A stretch of DNA of 64,000 nucleotides from Erythrobacter sp. (GTDB lineage Bacteria; Pseudomonadota; Alphaproteobacteria; Sphingomonadales; Sphingomonadaceae), in assembly GCA_019739335.1 (NCBI GenBank), contig CP073261.1:1494818-1558817 (forward strand). The letters run 5' to 3'. Shown here one piece after another: positions 24,506 to 32,885 of this stretch. Under the pieces are notes generated by a model. The model saw nothing but the letters and a program-made list of their open reading frames with translations, was not told the DNA's origin and did not search any database. The translations under genes were made by a program, and so were the position numbers. Numbering within the stretch: position 1 is the first letter of the stretch; every line of letters starts with the position of its first letter.

Positions 24506-24607
24506 GAACGGTCCAATCCTCTTGGGTAAATTGATTGCCCTGCCCATAGGCGGTGCATGGCCCGCCCGCAAATTTTTCGAAATAGGGCTTAGGGTCAGGC
24601 CGGGGGG

Positions 24608-25000
24608 TCAGGCCGTGGCGGCCCGCGCCGCCGCGCTGTCCATCAATCCGCGCACGGCGGCCATGAATGGCCCGATGCTCACCGGCTTGGAGAGATAGCC
24701 TTCCGCACCCGATTCGCGAATCCGCTCCTCGTCACCCTTGCCGGCATAGGCGGTGACGGCCAGCACCGGCACGTCGGCCAGCGCGCTGTCGCCCTTGAGG
24801 GTGGCGATCAGGTCCAGCCCGGAGACATCTTGCAACTGGATATCCATCACCACCAGATTGGGAAAGAATGCGCGGGCGGCCGCGATGGCGAGATTACCGT
24901 CAGCCACGGGTTCGACCGAAAAACCCCCGGCGCGCAGCACGTCGCAGAAAAGTTTGCGGTTGAGATCGTTGTCCTCGACAACGAGGATTCTCTTCGTCAT
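24608..25000 (-). CDS. DivK-like single-domain response regulator
   Basis: A 130-residue receiver domain with no output domain. The phospho-acceptor is D53 in NLVVMDIQLQD, with the acidic pair in VVEDND, the Thr in LAVTAYA and the Lys in YLSKPVS. The N-terminal KRILVVEDNDLNRKLF strongly resembles DivK, the cell-cycle regulator of alphaproteobacteria. The C terminus has a short Ala-rich tail (AARAATA). Its partner kinases are not in the window, so DivK itself is likely but not certain. Confidence 0.8.
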   Translation of the reverse strand: MTKRILVVEDNDLNRKLFCDVLRAGGFSVEPVADGNLAIAAARAFFPNLVVMDIQLQDVSGLDLIATLKGDSALADVPVLAVTAYAGKGDEERIRESGAEGYLSKPVSIGPFMAAVRGLMDSAAARAATA

Positions 25001-25095
25001 TGCGCCCCCGAAGGCCTCGCTTGTAGCGATTTACCTATTTGTCTTCCTACCCCTTACCCTCGAATGTTACAATTGGCGAGGAATGTAAAATTTTG

Positions 25096-25347
25096 TTTAA
25101 CGATAGTTCTGCCCTTGCTCTCGCCGCACTCGGCTGGGTGCTCGAAGATCAGGATCGTGCGCAGCGGTTCCTCGATCTGACCGGGCTGACTCCGGAAGGC
25201 CTGCGGGCCGGAGTCGGCGATCCGGCAACGCATCGTGCAGTGTTCGATTTCCTCGCCGCACACGAACCCGACCTGATTGGTGCGGCAGAAGCATTGGACA
25301 TTGCTCCCGAGGTTTTGGTGCGCGCGCAGATGGAGCTGCGCGCATGA
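25096..25347 (+). CDS. DUF3572 protein
   Basis: An 83-residue helical protein of the DUF3572 family. LALAALGWVLEDQDRAQRFLDLTGL and AAHEPDLIGAAEALDI are typical. No ATG is in a suitable place; TTG 25096 with GAGGA about ten bases upstream fits the usual N terminus, while a TTG at 25039 would add 19 atypical residues. The next gene overlaps its stop by four bases (ATGA). The function of the family is unknown. Confidence 0.72.
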   Translation, partial: FNDSSALALAALGWVLEDQDRAQRFLDLTGLTPEGLRAGVGDPATHRAVFDFLAAHEPDLIGAAEALDIAPEVLVRAQMELRA

Positions 25348-25970
25348 GCCGCCCGCTGCTGGTAACCGATTGCGACGAAGTGCTGTTGCACATGGTCCGC
25401 CATTTCCGCGACTGGCTGGGGCGCGAGCACGCAATCGATTTCGCGCTCGAAGGCAATCCGTTCCTTCAGGCGATGCGGCGGCGCGGCAGTACCGAGCCAA
25501 TGGCCGAGAGCGAAGTCTGGCGGATGCTCGGCCTTTTCTTCGATACGCAGATGGATGCGCAGCAGCCGATCGCGGGCGCGCTCGAAGCGATCGCAGAAAT
25601 CAGCCGCCATGCCGACGTGGTGGTGCTGACCAATCTCACCGATGAACGCAACGAAGCGCGCGCCGCGCAATTGCGCAAGCATGGCGTGGATGTGCCCGTG
25701 TTCACCAACCAGGGGCCGAAGGGCGCGGCCTTGCGGCGGATCGTGGCGGAGCATGGCGCGGCCCGGATCGTATTCGTCGACGATATTGCCCAGCACCATC
25801 TGTCGGCCATGGAAGAAGCGCCCCATGTCCATCGCCTGCACCTGTGCGGCGAACCGGCGATTGCGCCGCATGTCCCTTGCGCACATGTTGCAGGCCATGC
25901 CCATGCGCGGATAGATGACTGGGCCTTGGCCCTCCCGTGGGTTCTCGAAAAGCTGCATTCCGGAGATTGA
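25344..25970 (+). CDS. HAD-like hydrolase
   Basis: A 208-residue HAD superfamily protein. LLVTDCDEVLLHMV carries the two-Asp motif I in the changed form DCDEV, VVVLTNLTDE is motif II, KGAALRRIVAEHG holds the motif III Lys, and ARIVFVDDIAQHH is motif IV with its double Asp. The substrate is unknown. It is coupled to the DUF3572 gene, and the RidA gene follows after one base. Confidence 0.78.
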   Translation: MSRPLLVTDCDEVLLHMVRHFRDWLGREHAIDFALEGNPFLQAMRRRGSTEPMAESEVWRMLGLFFDTQMDAQQPIAGALEAIAEISRHADVVVLTNLTDERNEARAAQLRKHGVDVPVFTNQGPKGAALRRIVAEHGAARIVFVDDIAQHHLSAMEEAPHVHRLHLCGEPAIAPHVPCAHVAGHAHARIDDWALALPWVLEKLHSGD

Positions 25971-25971
25971 A

Positions 25972-26433
25972 ATGTCGATTGAAGCCCGTCTGATCGCACT
26001 GGGTATCACCCTGCCTGAGGCCGCTGCACCGGTGGCCGCCTATTTCCCGGTGGTGGTGGCAGGGAACCTGGCCCATGTATCCGGGCAACTGCCCTTCATT
26101 GACGGCCAGCTCGTCACCGGGCGGCTGGGCGAAGACATATCGCTGGAGCAGGGACAAGCGGCGGCCCGCGCCTGCGCGCTGATGATCCTGGCGCAGGTCC
26201 GCGCGGCAGGCATCGCGCTCGACCGGGTGGAGCGGGTGGTCAAGCTGGGCGCCTTCGTCAATTCGACCGGGCACTTCACCGATCAGCCGAAGGTGGCGAA
26301 CGGTGCCAGCGAGCTGATGGTGGAAGTGTTCGGCGAAGCGGGCAAGCACGCCCGTGCTGCTGTCGGCGTCCCCGCGCTGCCGCTGGGTGCGGCGGTGGAA
26401 GTGGATGCCGTGATTGCGCTGACCGCTGGCTGA
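25972..26433 (+). CDS. RidA/YjgF-like protein
   Basis: A 153-residue RidA-family protein of the longer subgroup that starts with an extra helix (SIEARLIALGITLPEAAAPV). GNLAHVSGQLPFIDGQLVTG and the C-terminal LPLGAAVEVDAVIAL are typical. Canonical RidA deaminates reactive enamines and imines through an Arg in the C-terminal region; here that position cannot be assigned with certainty, so the activity is unproven. GGAG lies upstream of the ATG. Confidence 0.83.
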   Translation: MSIEARLIALGITLPEAAAPVAAYFPVVVAGNLAHVSGQLPFIDGQLVTGRLGEDISLEQGQAAARACALMILAQVRAAGIALDRVERVVKLGAFVNSTGHFTDQPKVANGASELMVEVFGEAGKHARAAVGVPALPLGAAVEVDAVIALTAG

Positions 26434-26437
26434 AGCC

Positions 26438-27190
26438 GTGGCTGGAGCGATTTCTGGCGCGACCGACTGGCTGACGCGGCAGGCCTATGCCCATCGCGGG
26501 CTGCACGACAGCGAGATTCCTGAGAACTCGCTTGCCGCCTTTGCCGCCGCCATCGAACGCGGCCTCGGGATCGAATGTGATCTTCGGGTGAGCGCCGACG
26601 GGCGGGCGATGGTGTTCCACGATGCCGATATCGAACGGCTCACCGGGCAGCCGGGGCTGACGCAGGAAAAGACCGTCGGCGAACTGACCGCCCTGACGCT
26701 GGGCGGTACATCGGAGACGATTCCCACGCTGCGTGATATGCTGGCCATGGTCGCAGGGCGCGTGCCGCTGCTGCTCGAACTCAAGACCGATCGTCGCGAA
26801 AGCGTCCACGCGCTGTGCCGCGCGGTGCGCCGCGATATCGACGGCTACACAGGCGAACTTGCGGTGATGAGCTTCGATCCGCGGATCGGCGAATGGTTCG
26901 CGCAGCGGATGCCTGATGTGGTGCGCGGGCTGGTGGTGACCGAGGAGAATTCGCGTACCGTGGCGGGCGGGGTCAAGCGACGCTTGTCTGTGCTCCATGC
27001 CAGGCCGCAGTTTCTGGCCTACGATATTCGTGACCTCCCCAGCCGCTTCGCCTCGCGGCAGGTGAAGGCGGGGCTGGCGCTGCTGACATGGACCGTGCGG
27101 AGCGCCGCGCAGGTTGAGACCGCCAAGGCCGCAGGAGCGACCCCCATAGCCGAAGGTCCGGGGGTGGCGGCGTGGGAGTCGCTCGCCTAG
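26438..27190 (+). CDS. Glycerophosphodiester phosphodiesterase family protein
   Basis: A 250-residue TIM-barrel GDPD protein. YAHRGLHD...ENSLAAF carries the first His and the Glu, IECDLRVSADG the metal-binding Glu and Asp, and VFHDADIERLTG the second His. LLELKTD holds the further catalytic Glu and Lys. It is cytoplasmic by sequence (no signal). It starts with GTG at 26438, four bases after the RidA stop. The family splits glycerophosphodiesters into alcohol and glycerol 3-phosphate. Confidence 0.88.
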   Translation: MAGAISGATDWLTRQAYAHRGLHDSEIPENSLAAFAAAIERGLGIECDLRVSADGRAMVFHDADIERLTGQPGLTQEKTVGELTALTLGGTSETIPTLRDMLAMVAGRVPLLLELKTDRRESVHALCRAVRRDIDGYTGELAVMSFDPRIGEWFAQRMPDVVRGLVVTEENSRTVAGGVKRRLSVLHARPQFLAYDIRDLPSRFASRQVKAGLALLTWTVRSAAQVETAKAAGATPIAEGPGVAAWESLA

Positions 27191-27200
27191 ATAGGTCCGC

Positions 27201-28352
27201 ATGGCCGACCAAGCGCTGACCGCCCGCATCCTGCCCGCCGTTGGCGCGATTCCGAAGGCGGACTGGGACCGGCTGGCCAGTGGCGCGAATCCCTTCGTCA
27301 GCCACGATTTCCTCACCATCATGGAGGAATCGGGCAGCGTCGACCGCTTGGGCGAGCAGGGCCACACCGGCTGGCAAAGCGCACCGCTGGTGCTGGAGGA
27401 TGAGACCGGCCGATTGCTCGCCGCCATGCCAAGCTATCTCAAGCTGCACAGCCAGGGCGAATATGTGTTCGACTACGCCTGGGCCGATGCCTGGCACCGC
27501 GCGGGCGGGCAGTACTACCCCAAGTTCCAGATCAGCGCTCCCTTCACCCCCGCCACTGGCCCGCGCCTGCTGCTCGCCGACCCCGTCTATGCTGGACCGC
27601 TGCTCCGGTCTGCCCAGCAACTGGTGGCGCAGAACGGCTGGTCGAGCGCGCACGCCACCTTTGTCGAACCGGAGCAGGTGCCGCTGTTCGAGGCGGCGGG
27701 CTGGCTGCGGCGGGAGGACATCCAGTTTCACTGGACCAATCACGGGTTCGCCAGCTTCGACGATTTTCTCAGCACCCTCACTTCGCGCAAACGCAAGGAC
27801 CTGCGCAAGGAACGGGCGGCGGCCAACGAAGGGGTGGAGGTGCGGGCGTTCACCGGCGGCGATATCCGGCCCGAACAATGGGACGCTTTCTGGCTGTTCT
27901 ACCAGGACACCGGATCACGCAAATGGGGTACGCCGTACCTGACCCGCCAAGCCTTCGACCTGTTCGGGGAACGGATGGGCGACCGGCTGTTGCTGCTGCT
28001 GGCCTTCGAGCATGGCAGACCAATTGCCGGGGCGCTCAATTTCATCGGCGGGGACGCGCTCTACGGGCGCTATTGGGGCTGTCTGGTCGACAAGCCCTTC
28101 TTGCATTTCGAGCTCTGCTACTATCGCGCGATCGATGCGGCGATTGAACTTGGTCTCAAGCGGGTGGAGGCGGGCGCACAAGGCGGGCACAAGCTGGCGC
28201 GCGGCTATGCTCCGGTGGCGACCCATTCGCTGCACTACATTGCCGATCCGGGCTTCCGGCAGGCCGTGGCACAATTCCTCGAAGCCGAGCGGCGCGGGGT
28301 GGCAATGGACCGGCTGCACCTGGAGCGGCGCACACCGTTCCGGAAAAACTAG
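27201..28352 (+). CDS. FemAB/GNAT-like N-acyltransferase (peptidogalycan-type family)
   Basis: A 383-residue protein of the FemAB-related family once called DUF482 or peptidogalycan biosynthesis protein. HDFLTIMEESGSV near residue 35, GEYVFDYAWADAWHRAGGQYYPKFQISAPFTP (about 90-121, family core) and KRVEAGAQGGHKLARGYAPV near 327 are characteristic. It has two GNAT-like folds by family. The real substrate is unknown despite the name. It follows the GDPD gene by ten bases and converges with a Sel1-like gene. Confidence 0.82.
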   Translation: MADQALTARILPAVGAIPKADWDRLASGANPFVSHDFLTIMEESGSVDRLGEQGHTGWQSAPLVLEDETGRLLAAMPSYLKLHSQGEYVFDYAWADAWHRAGGQYYPKFQISAPFTPATGPRLLLADPVYAGPLLRSAQQLVAQNGWSSAHATFVEPEQVPLFEAAGWLRREDIQFHWTNHGFASFDDFLSTLTSRKRKDLRKERAAANEGVEVRAFTGGDIRPEQWDAFWLFYQDTGSRKWGTPYLTRQAFDLFGERMGDRLLLLLAFEHGRPIAGALNFIGGDALYGRYWGCLVDKPFLHFELCYYRAIDAAIELGLKRVEAGAQGGHKLARGYAPVATHSLHYIADPGFRQAVAQFLEAERRGVAMDRLHLERRTPFRKN

Positions 28353-28681
28353 GCCGCGCGGCTTTCACCCTGCCGCAGCCATTCGCGGGCACGGCGCTGG
28401 GCTTCGGAGATTTCGCGCGCAGTCATTTCGTCGGAAATATCGGCCCGGCACCAGCTGGCGGCCTCGTGTCCGCCGGTCGCGGCGAGATTGAACCATTTGT
28501 GTGCCTCGATCAGGTCGCAGTTCACGCCGTGGCTGCCGGTCGAGTAAGCGACCCCGAGATCGTAATAGGCATTGGTATCCCCGTCGGCCGCAGCAGCAAG
28601 GCAGCGCGCCACCAGCATGTCGGCCCCGCTTACATCGGCGGGCGTGTGCTTGGCGAAAGTTTCGATCCTGGCCAGTTGCAT
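28349..28681 (-). CDS. Sel1-repeat protein
   Basis: A 110-residue helical protein with two Sel1-like repeats: YYDLGVAYSTGSHGVNCDLIEAHKWFNLAATGGHEAA matches the consensus A-x2-LG-x2-Y-x-G...A-x2-W-x2-A-A across residues about 39-75. No signal peptide. It probably mediates protein-protein contact. Its stop overlaps the stop of the acyltransferase gene on the other strand by four bases. Confidence 0.75.
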   Translation of the reverse strand: MQLARIETFAKHTPADVSGADMLVARCLAAAADGDTNAYYDLGVAYSTGSHGVNCDLIEAHKWFNLAATGGHEAASWCRADISDEMTAREISEAQRRAREWLRQGESRAA

Positions 28682-29007
28682 GATCCTGTTACCCCTGTTT
28701 TCGGCCCGGCGAACACGCCCGGCTTCCGTGGGGCCGATGTTTTGACGAACGTGGTCAAGAAATTGTTAACGCAGACGGCGGTTTCTGGGTTTGCCGGTCC
28801 GGCAAACCCGACGCTTGGTGTGTCATGCCGATGCACATTGCTGTTTCTTACACCTCTTGTTCCAGATTGCCGCTTGTGCGGCCAAACAGCCGCCCCTATA
28901 GGCGCGCCCGACCGATACGCCTTTGCGGCGCATGGTGACAGACCCGGTAAACGGGCGGCCGGTGCCGCAGCAGGGAAGGCCCAGTGTAGAGGGATCCGGA
29001 GCACCTG
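28682..29007. promoter_or_regulatory. 326-base intergenic region between divergent sel1-like gene and dksA
   Basis: No open frame with coding character is seen. The region holds a perfect 23-base palindrome at 28787-28809 (GGGTTTGCCGG-T-CCGGCAAACCC). AT-rich sequence lies around 28741-28775 and 28840-28862, where promoters for both directions could sit. The last part before dksA has a GGATCCGGAGC sequence with a Shine-Dalgarno-like GGAG at about 28996. Confidence 0.5.
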
Positions 29008-29466
29008 ATGGCTACTGCCACGCATGACGATATCGACATCCTGACCAAAGCCAAGCGAGCCCTGCCGCGCGATTACACGCCGGATGACGCCGAAGAGTAC
29101 ATGTCCGCCAAGCAGCTGAATTATTTCCGTGTTCTGCTACTCGAATGGAAAAAGTCGGTGGTTCAGGCGGCGGAGGGCACGCTGCAAAGCCTTCAGGACG
29201 GGCCGATCCGCGAACCCGATCTGAATGACCGTGCGTCGAGCGAAACCGACTGGGGAATCGAATTGCGCACTCGCGATCGCCAGCGCAAACTCATCGCCAA
29301 GATTGATGCCGCGCTGCGCCGGATCGACGAGGGCGAATACGGCTGGTGCCAGGTGACGGGAGAGCCGATCGGCGTCAACCGGCTGATCGCACGCCCCATT
29401 GCCACCATGACGGTGGAAGCACAGGCCGCGCACGAACGGCGCGAAAAGATTTCCCGCGACGACTGA
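29008..29466 (+). CDS. dksA: DksA/TraR-family transcription factor
   Basis: A 152-residue DksA. The N-terminal coiled-coil hairpin (YFRVLLLEWKKSVVQAAEGTL...) precedes the C-terminal block YGWCQVTGEPIGVNRLIARP. DksA binds RNA polymerase through its secondary channel and works with ppGpp in the stringent response. Of the usual four zinc cysteines only one is left (in GWCQVTG); the others are Thr, Met and Ala. This non-zinc form is common in alphaproteobacteria, so the gene is not thought to be defective. Confidence 0.92.
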   Translation: MATATHDDIDILTKAKRALPRDYTPDDAEEYMSAKQLNYFRVLLLEWKKSVVQAAEGTLQSLQDGPIREPDLNDRASSETDWGIELRTRDRQRKLIAKIDAALRRIDEGEYGWCQVTGEPIGVNRLIARPIATMTVEAQAAHERREKISRDD

Positions 29467-29608
29467 CCCGTTCCGGCACAGTTTTACATTTGGGCGGGTA
29501 AATTAACGCCTCGTTAGGCTTCTTCGGAGCAAATTCACGCCATAGCAAAGTCCGTGCTTCCGTCGCATTGCAGATTGGGGCCGGGAGCGCAGGATTTCGA
29601 GGACGACA

Positions 29609-29980
29609 GTGAACACGATGAGCAACGTCGATACCCGCCAGGTCGGTCGTGACAGTCTCTTCCTGTTGGCCCAAGTCCGCGTGGACGGGCAGGAGAAAGA
29701 GGCCCGCGTCAAGGTCCGGAACCTTTCGGCAGGCGGCATGATGGCCGAGGGCGATGTCAAGGTGATGCGCGGTGCGCATGTCTCCGTGGAGTTGCGCAAT
29801 ATCGGCTGGGTCGAAGGATCGGTGGCGTGGAAGCAGGACAACCGCTTCGGCATCGCTTTCGTCGACGAAATCGATCCCCGGCTGGTTCGCGCACCGGTGG
29901 CCACCGCGCCGAGCACTTTTGAACTGCGGCGCCTGCCTGCCGGCCTTAACGACGATCCGGCTTCGCTGCGCAAGCTCTGA
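29609..29980 (+). CDS. PilZ-domain protein
   Basis: A 123-residue PilZ protein. The c-di-GMP motifs are visible as RQVGR (RxxxR form) near the N terminus and NLSAGG (D/NxSxxG) in the strand, and VAWKQDNRFGIAFVD closes the barrel. It has no other domain. GTG 29609 has AGGA six bases upstream; the ATG three codons on is less well placed. Single PilZ proteins relay c-di-GMP levels to motility or polysaccharide machinery, but the partner is unknown. Confidence 0.83.
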   Translation: MNTMSNVDTRQVGRDSLFLLAQVRVDGQEKEARVKVRNLSAGGMMAEGDVKVMRGAHVSVELRNIGWVEGSVAWKQDNRFGIAFVDEIDPRLVRAPVATAPSTFELRRLPAGLNDDPASLRKL

Positions 29981-30039
29981 CAAGACTGCGACGCGCTTGC
30001 GGTTGATGAAGGCCGCGCCGGGGCCTATCGCTGACCACG

Positions 30040-31569
30040 ATGGACTTTCCGCACACCCTTACGCGCTTTGGCTGTCGCGCCGGCCTCGCTCTGGTGACGA
30101 CACTGCTGCTGGCGGGCTGCGGTTCGGGGAATGACGGAACGCTCGATGTCGCGCTGATCGGCACCCCCGAAGCGGTTTTTACCGAGGATCTGCGGCTTTC
30201 GGCGACCGCGCAGCACTTGCGCGCGGCAACCCAGAGCGGCCTTGTGGCTTTCGACGCGCAAGGCGAAGTCGTACCCGCACTCGCCGAAACCTGGCTGCCG
30301 ACCGAAGACGGAATGAGCTACGTCTTCCGCCTGCGAGACATTCCGTGGCCGGACGGCAGCCCGATGACCGCGCAGAGCGCCCGCAGCGCCTTGCTGGAGG
30401 CGATGGACGATCTTGCAGGTACATCACTCGCGCAGGATCTTGCACCCATTGCGGAAGTGCGGGCAATGGCAGGCAGGGTGATCGAAATCCGCCTCTCGGT
30501 GCCCGAACCCGATCTGCTGCAATTGCTCGCGCAGCCCGAACTGGCACTACGTCACAGTGGCGGGGCCACCGGGCCGATGACACTGGTGCAGGGCGTCGAG
30601 ACCAATGACGGTGAAGAGCGCAGCACAGCGCGGCTCGAATTCCGACCACCCATCGAACGCGGCTTGCCAATGGACGAGGACTGGCAGGAGGAAGTCCAGC
30701 CAGTAGAGATTACGGTGGCTTCCGCCGCCGAAGCTATCGCAATGTTCGATTCCGGAGAGGTCGAACTGGTGCTGGGCGGCGATCTGGGCAGTCTGCCGCT
30801 GGTAGAAACCGGGCCGCTGACTTCGGGCACGCTGCGGATCGATTCCACTATTGGACTGTTCGGCCTGCATGTGCGCCGCGCCGAGGGGCTGCTTGGCAAT
30901 GACGGGGTACGCGAGGCACTGGCAATGGCCATTGACCGGACCGCATTGCTCAGCCCCTTCAACATCGGCGGTTGGGCTGCAACGACGCGCCCGGTATCAC
31001 CCGGCCTGCCCGGTGATACCGGGCTCGTTCTGGAACGCTGGCAGGATACCGAGATTGCCGAATTGCGGGAGGAAGCGGCAGCAAGGGTTGCCGCCTGGCG
31101 CCGACAATTCGACGAAGGCGATCCGGCCGCGCCCGCCATTTTGACCGTGTCGATGGACGAAGGGCCGGGCTGGGATCTGCTCCTGCGCGGTCTGTCGCAG
31201 CAACTCGCGCAGATCGGCATAAGGCTCGAACGAGCGGAATCCTTGCGCGATGCCGATCTGGTGCTGGTCGACCGGATCGCCCGCTATCCCGCGCCGCGCT
31301 GGTTCCTCGGCCAGTTTCACTGCGGCCTGCGTCGGGGGCTGTGCAGCGAGGATGCTGACAGGCTGCTTGCGCAGGCAGCAGCGCAGGCCAATCCTGCCCT
31401 CCGCGCGACGATGATGGCGCAGGCCGAAGCGCGGCTGACGCTGGAGAATGTCTATATCCCGTTCGGCTCGCCGCTGCGCTGGTCGCTGGTGCGCGGTAAT
31501 GTCGATGGGTTCGAGGCGAATGCCTATGCCTTCCATCCCTTGCCGCCGATGGCGCAGCTCCCCAGATAA
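30040..31569 (+). CDS. ABC-type peptide/solute-binding lipoprotein
   Basis: A 509-residue family 5 solute-binding protein. The N terminus is a lipoprotein signal with lipobox LLAGC, so it should be anchored to the membrane. GLVAFDAQGEVVPALAETWLPTEDGMSYVFRLR is the family core, followed by WPDGSPMTAQSARSAL. The C-terminal ENVYIPFGSPLRW is also typical. No permease or ATPase genes lie next to it. Family members bind peptides, dipeptides, nickel or sugars; the ligand cannot be read here. Confidence 0.82.
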   Translation: MDFPHTLTRFGCRAGLALVTTLLLAGCGSGNDGTLDVALIGTPEAVFTEDLRLSATAQHLRAATQSGLVAFDAQGEVVPALAETWLPTEDGMSYVFRLRDIPWPDGSPMTAQSARSALLEAMDDLAGTSLAQDLAPIAEVRAMAGRVIEIRLSVPEPDLLQLLAQPELALRHSGGATGPMTLVQGVETNDGEERSTARLEFRPPIERGLPMDEDWQEEVQPVEITVASAAEAIAMFDSGEVELVLGGDLGSLPLVETGPLTSGTLRIDSTIGLFGLHVRRAEGLLGNDGVREALAMAIDRTALLSPFNIGGWAATTRPVSPGLPGDTGLVLERWQDTEIAELREEAAARVAAWRRQFDEGDPAAPAILTVSMDEGPGWDLLLRGLSQQLAQIGIRLERAESLRDADLVLVDRIARYPAPRWFLGQFHCGLRRGLCSEDADRLLAQAAAQANPALRATMMAQAEARLTLENVYIPFGSPLRWSLVRGNVDGFEANAYAFHPLPPMAQLPR

Positions 31570-31590
31570 GCGGGAAGGAGAACCGCTGCG

Positions 31591-32037
31591 ATGGCCGATT
31601 TGCGCAAACCCGTTCCAATCACTGGCGATCCGATGCGTCCGCGCCCGATGGGGCTGGACCTGCCGCTGGGCAACGATCCGCATTCGGCGCGCCGCCGCAT
31701 CGAGGCGATGGAGCAGGTGCTCGAACGCGCTTTCGTGATTCCCGGCATCAACCGCCCGGTGGGGCTCGATGCGATTGTCGGCCTGATTCCCGTGGTCGGC
31801 GATATCATCGCCATGGGTATGGGCGCCTACATCGTCTGGGAAGCGCGCAATCTCGGTATGTCCAAGTTCCAGTTGCTGCGCATGGCAGGCAATGTGGCGA
31901 TGGACAGTGCGGTAGGCGCGGTGCCGGTGGTGGGCGACCTGTTCGACTTCATGTTCCGTTCCAACAGCCGCAACCTGCGGATCGTGAAGAAGCATCTCGA
32001 CAAGCATCACCCGCATACCAAGGTAATCGAGCAGTAG
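31591..32037 (+). CDS. DUF4112 membrane protein
   Basis: A 148-residue DUF4112 protein. INRPVGLDAIVGLIPVVGDIIAMGMGAYIVWEA and SAVGAVPVVGDLFDFMFRSN hold the paired, almost repeated GxxPxxGD motifs of the family (near 66 and 111), each in a hydrophobic segment. Function unknown. It follows the solute-binding gene by 21 bases, but a shared role is not apparent. Confidence 0.85.
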   Translation: MADLRKPVPITGDPMRPRPMGLDLPLGNDPHSARRRIEAMEQVLERAFVIPGINRPVGLDAIVGLIPVVGDIIAMGMGAYIVWEARNLGMSKFQLLRMAGNVAMDSAVGAVPVVGDLFDFMFRSNSRNLRIVKKHLDKHHPHTKVIEQ

Positions 32038-32090
32038 GGGGTGATCGAGCAGTAGTTTCATTGGTCACGGCTTGCCGCTAAGGCTGCGGC

Positions 32091-32885
32091 ATGGCCAAAA
32101 GCAACGTTACCTATTCCTCCTACCTCGATCTCGAGCGCATCCTTTCGGCGCAGCATCCCGCGTCCGATGCGCATGACGAATTCCTGTTCATCATCGTCCA
32201 TCAGGCCAGCGAGCTGTGGCTCAAGCTGTGCCTGCACGAGCTGGAGGCGGCGCGTGAACTGGTGATCGCCGACGATCTTGGCCCCGCGTTCAAGATGCTC
32301 GCCCGCGTGGCGCAAGCGCAGCGACAGCTGATTTCGAGCTGGGACGTGCTTGCGACGATGACCCCGCACGATTACTCGCTGGTGCGCCCGCATCTGGGCA
32401 AGTCGAGCGGGTTCCAGTCGGCGCAGTACCGGCTGATGGAATTCATCCTCGGGGGGCGGAATCCTGATATGGTGACCATGCACGAGGCGGTGCCCGAAGT
32501 GGCGGCCAAGCTGCACGCCGAACTGGAAAGGCGGAGCCTCTACGACGAAGTACTGGCGCTGCTGGCGCGGCGCGGCTTCGCGATCCCCGACGAGGTGCTG
32601 GCGAGCGACCTGCGCGCGCCGCACGCCCTGAACGAAGCCGTGGTCGAGGCCTGGGCACAGGTTTACCGCGAACCGCGCCGCTATTGGGACCTTTACGAGC
32701 TGGCGGAGAAACTGGTCGATCTGGAATACCATTTCCAGCGCTGGCGCTTCGGCCACCTGAAAACGGTCGAACGGGTGATCGGCTTCAAGCGCGGCACCGG
32801 CGGCACGGCGGGGATTCCCTATCTCGAAAGCGTGCTCAAGCTGGGGTTCTTCCCCGAACTGCTGGCGGTGAGGACCGAGCTTTGA
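32091..32885 (+). CDS. kynA: Tryptophan 2,3-dioxygenase
   Basis: A 264-residue heme dioxygenase that opens the indole ring of tryptophan to N-formylkynurenine. TYSSYLDLERILSAQHP and HDEFLFIIVHQASELWLKL (with the active-site His) form the N-terminal signature. RPHLGKSSGFQSAQYRLMEF and GFKRGTGGTAGIPYLESVL follow, the last part binding the substrate carboxylate and amino groups. The kynureninase gene overlaps its stop by four bases. Confidence 0.93.
   Translation: MAKSNVTYSSYLDLERILSAQHPASDAHDEFLFIIVHQASELWLKLCLHELEAARELVIADDLGPAFKMLARVAQAQRQLISSWDVLATMTPHDYSLVRPHLGKSSGFQSAQYRLMEFILGGRNPDMVTMHEAVPEVAAKLHAELERRSLYDEVLALLARRGFAIPDEVLASDLRAPHALNEAVVEAWAQVYREPRRYWDLYELAEKLVDLEYHFQRWRFGHLKTVERVIGFKRGTGGTAGIPYLESVLKLGFFPELLAVRTEL

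Noticed and set aside
24592-24613. Tandem repeat of GGTCAGGCCG as a regulatory site
   Set aside because: Only two copies, one of them overlapping the end of the DivK-like gene; too little to support a function.
29008-29466. DksA inactivated by loss of its zinc cysteines
   Set aside because: Alphaproteobacterial DksA proteins often lack three of the four cysteines and remain functional; the rest of the protein is well conserved.
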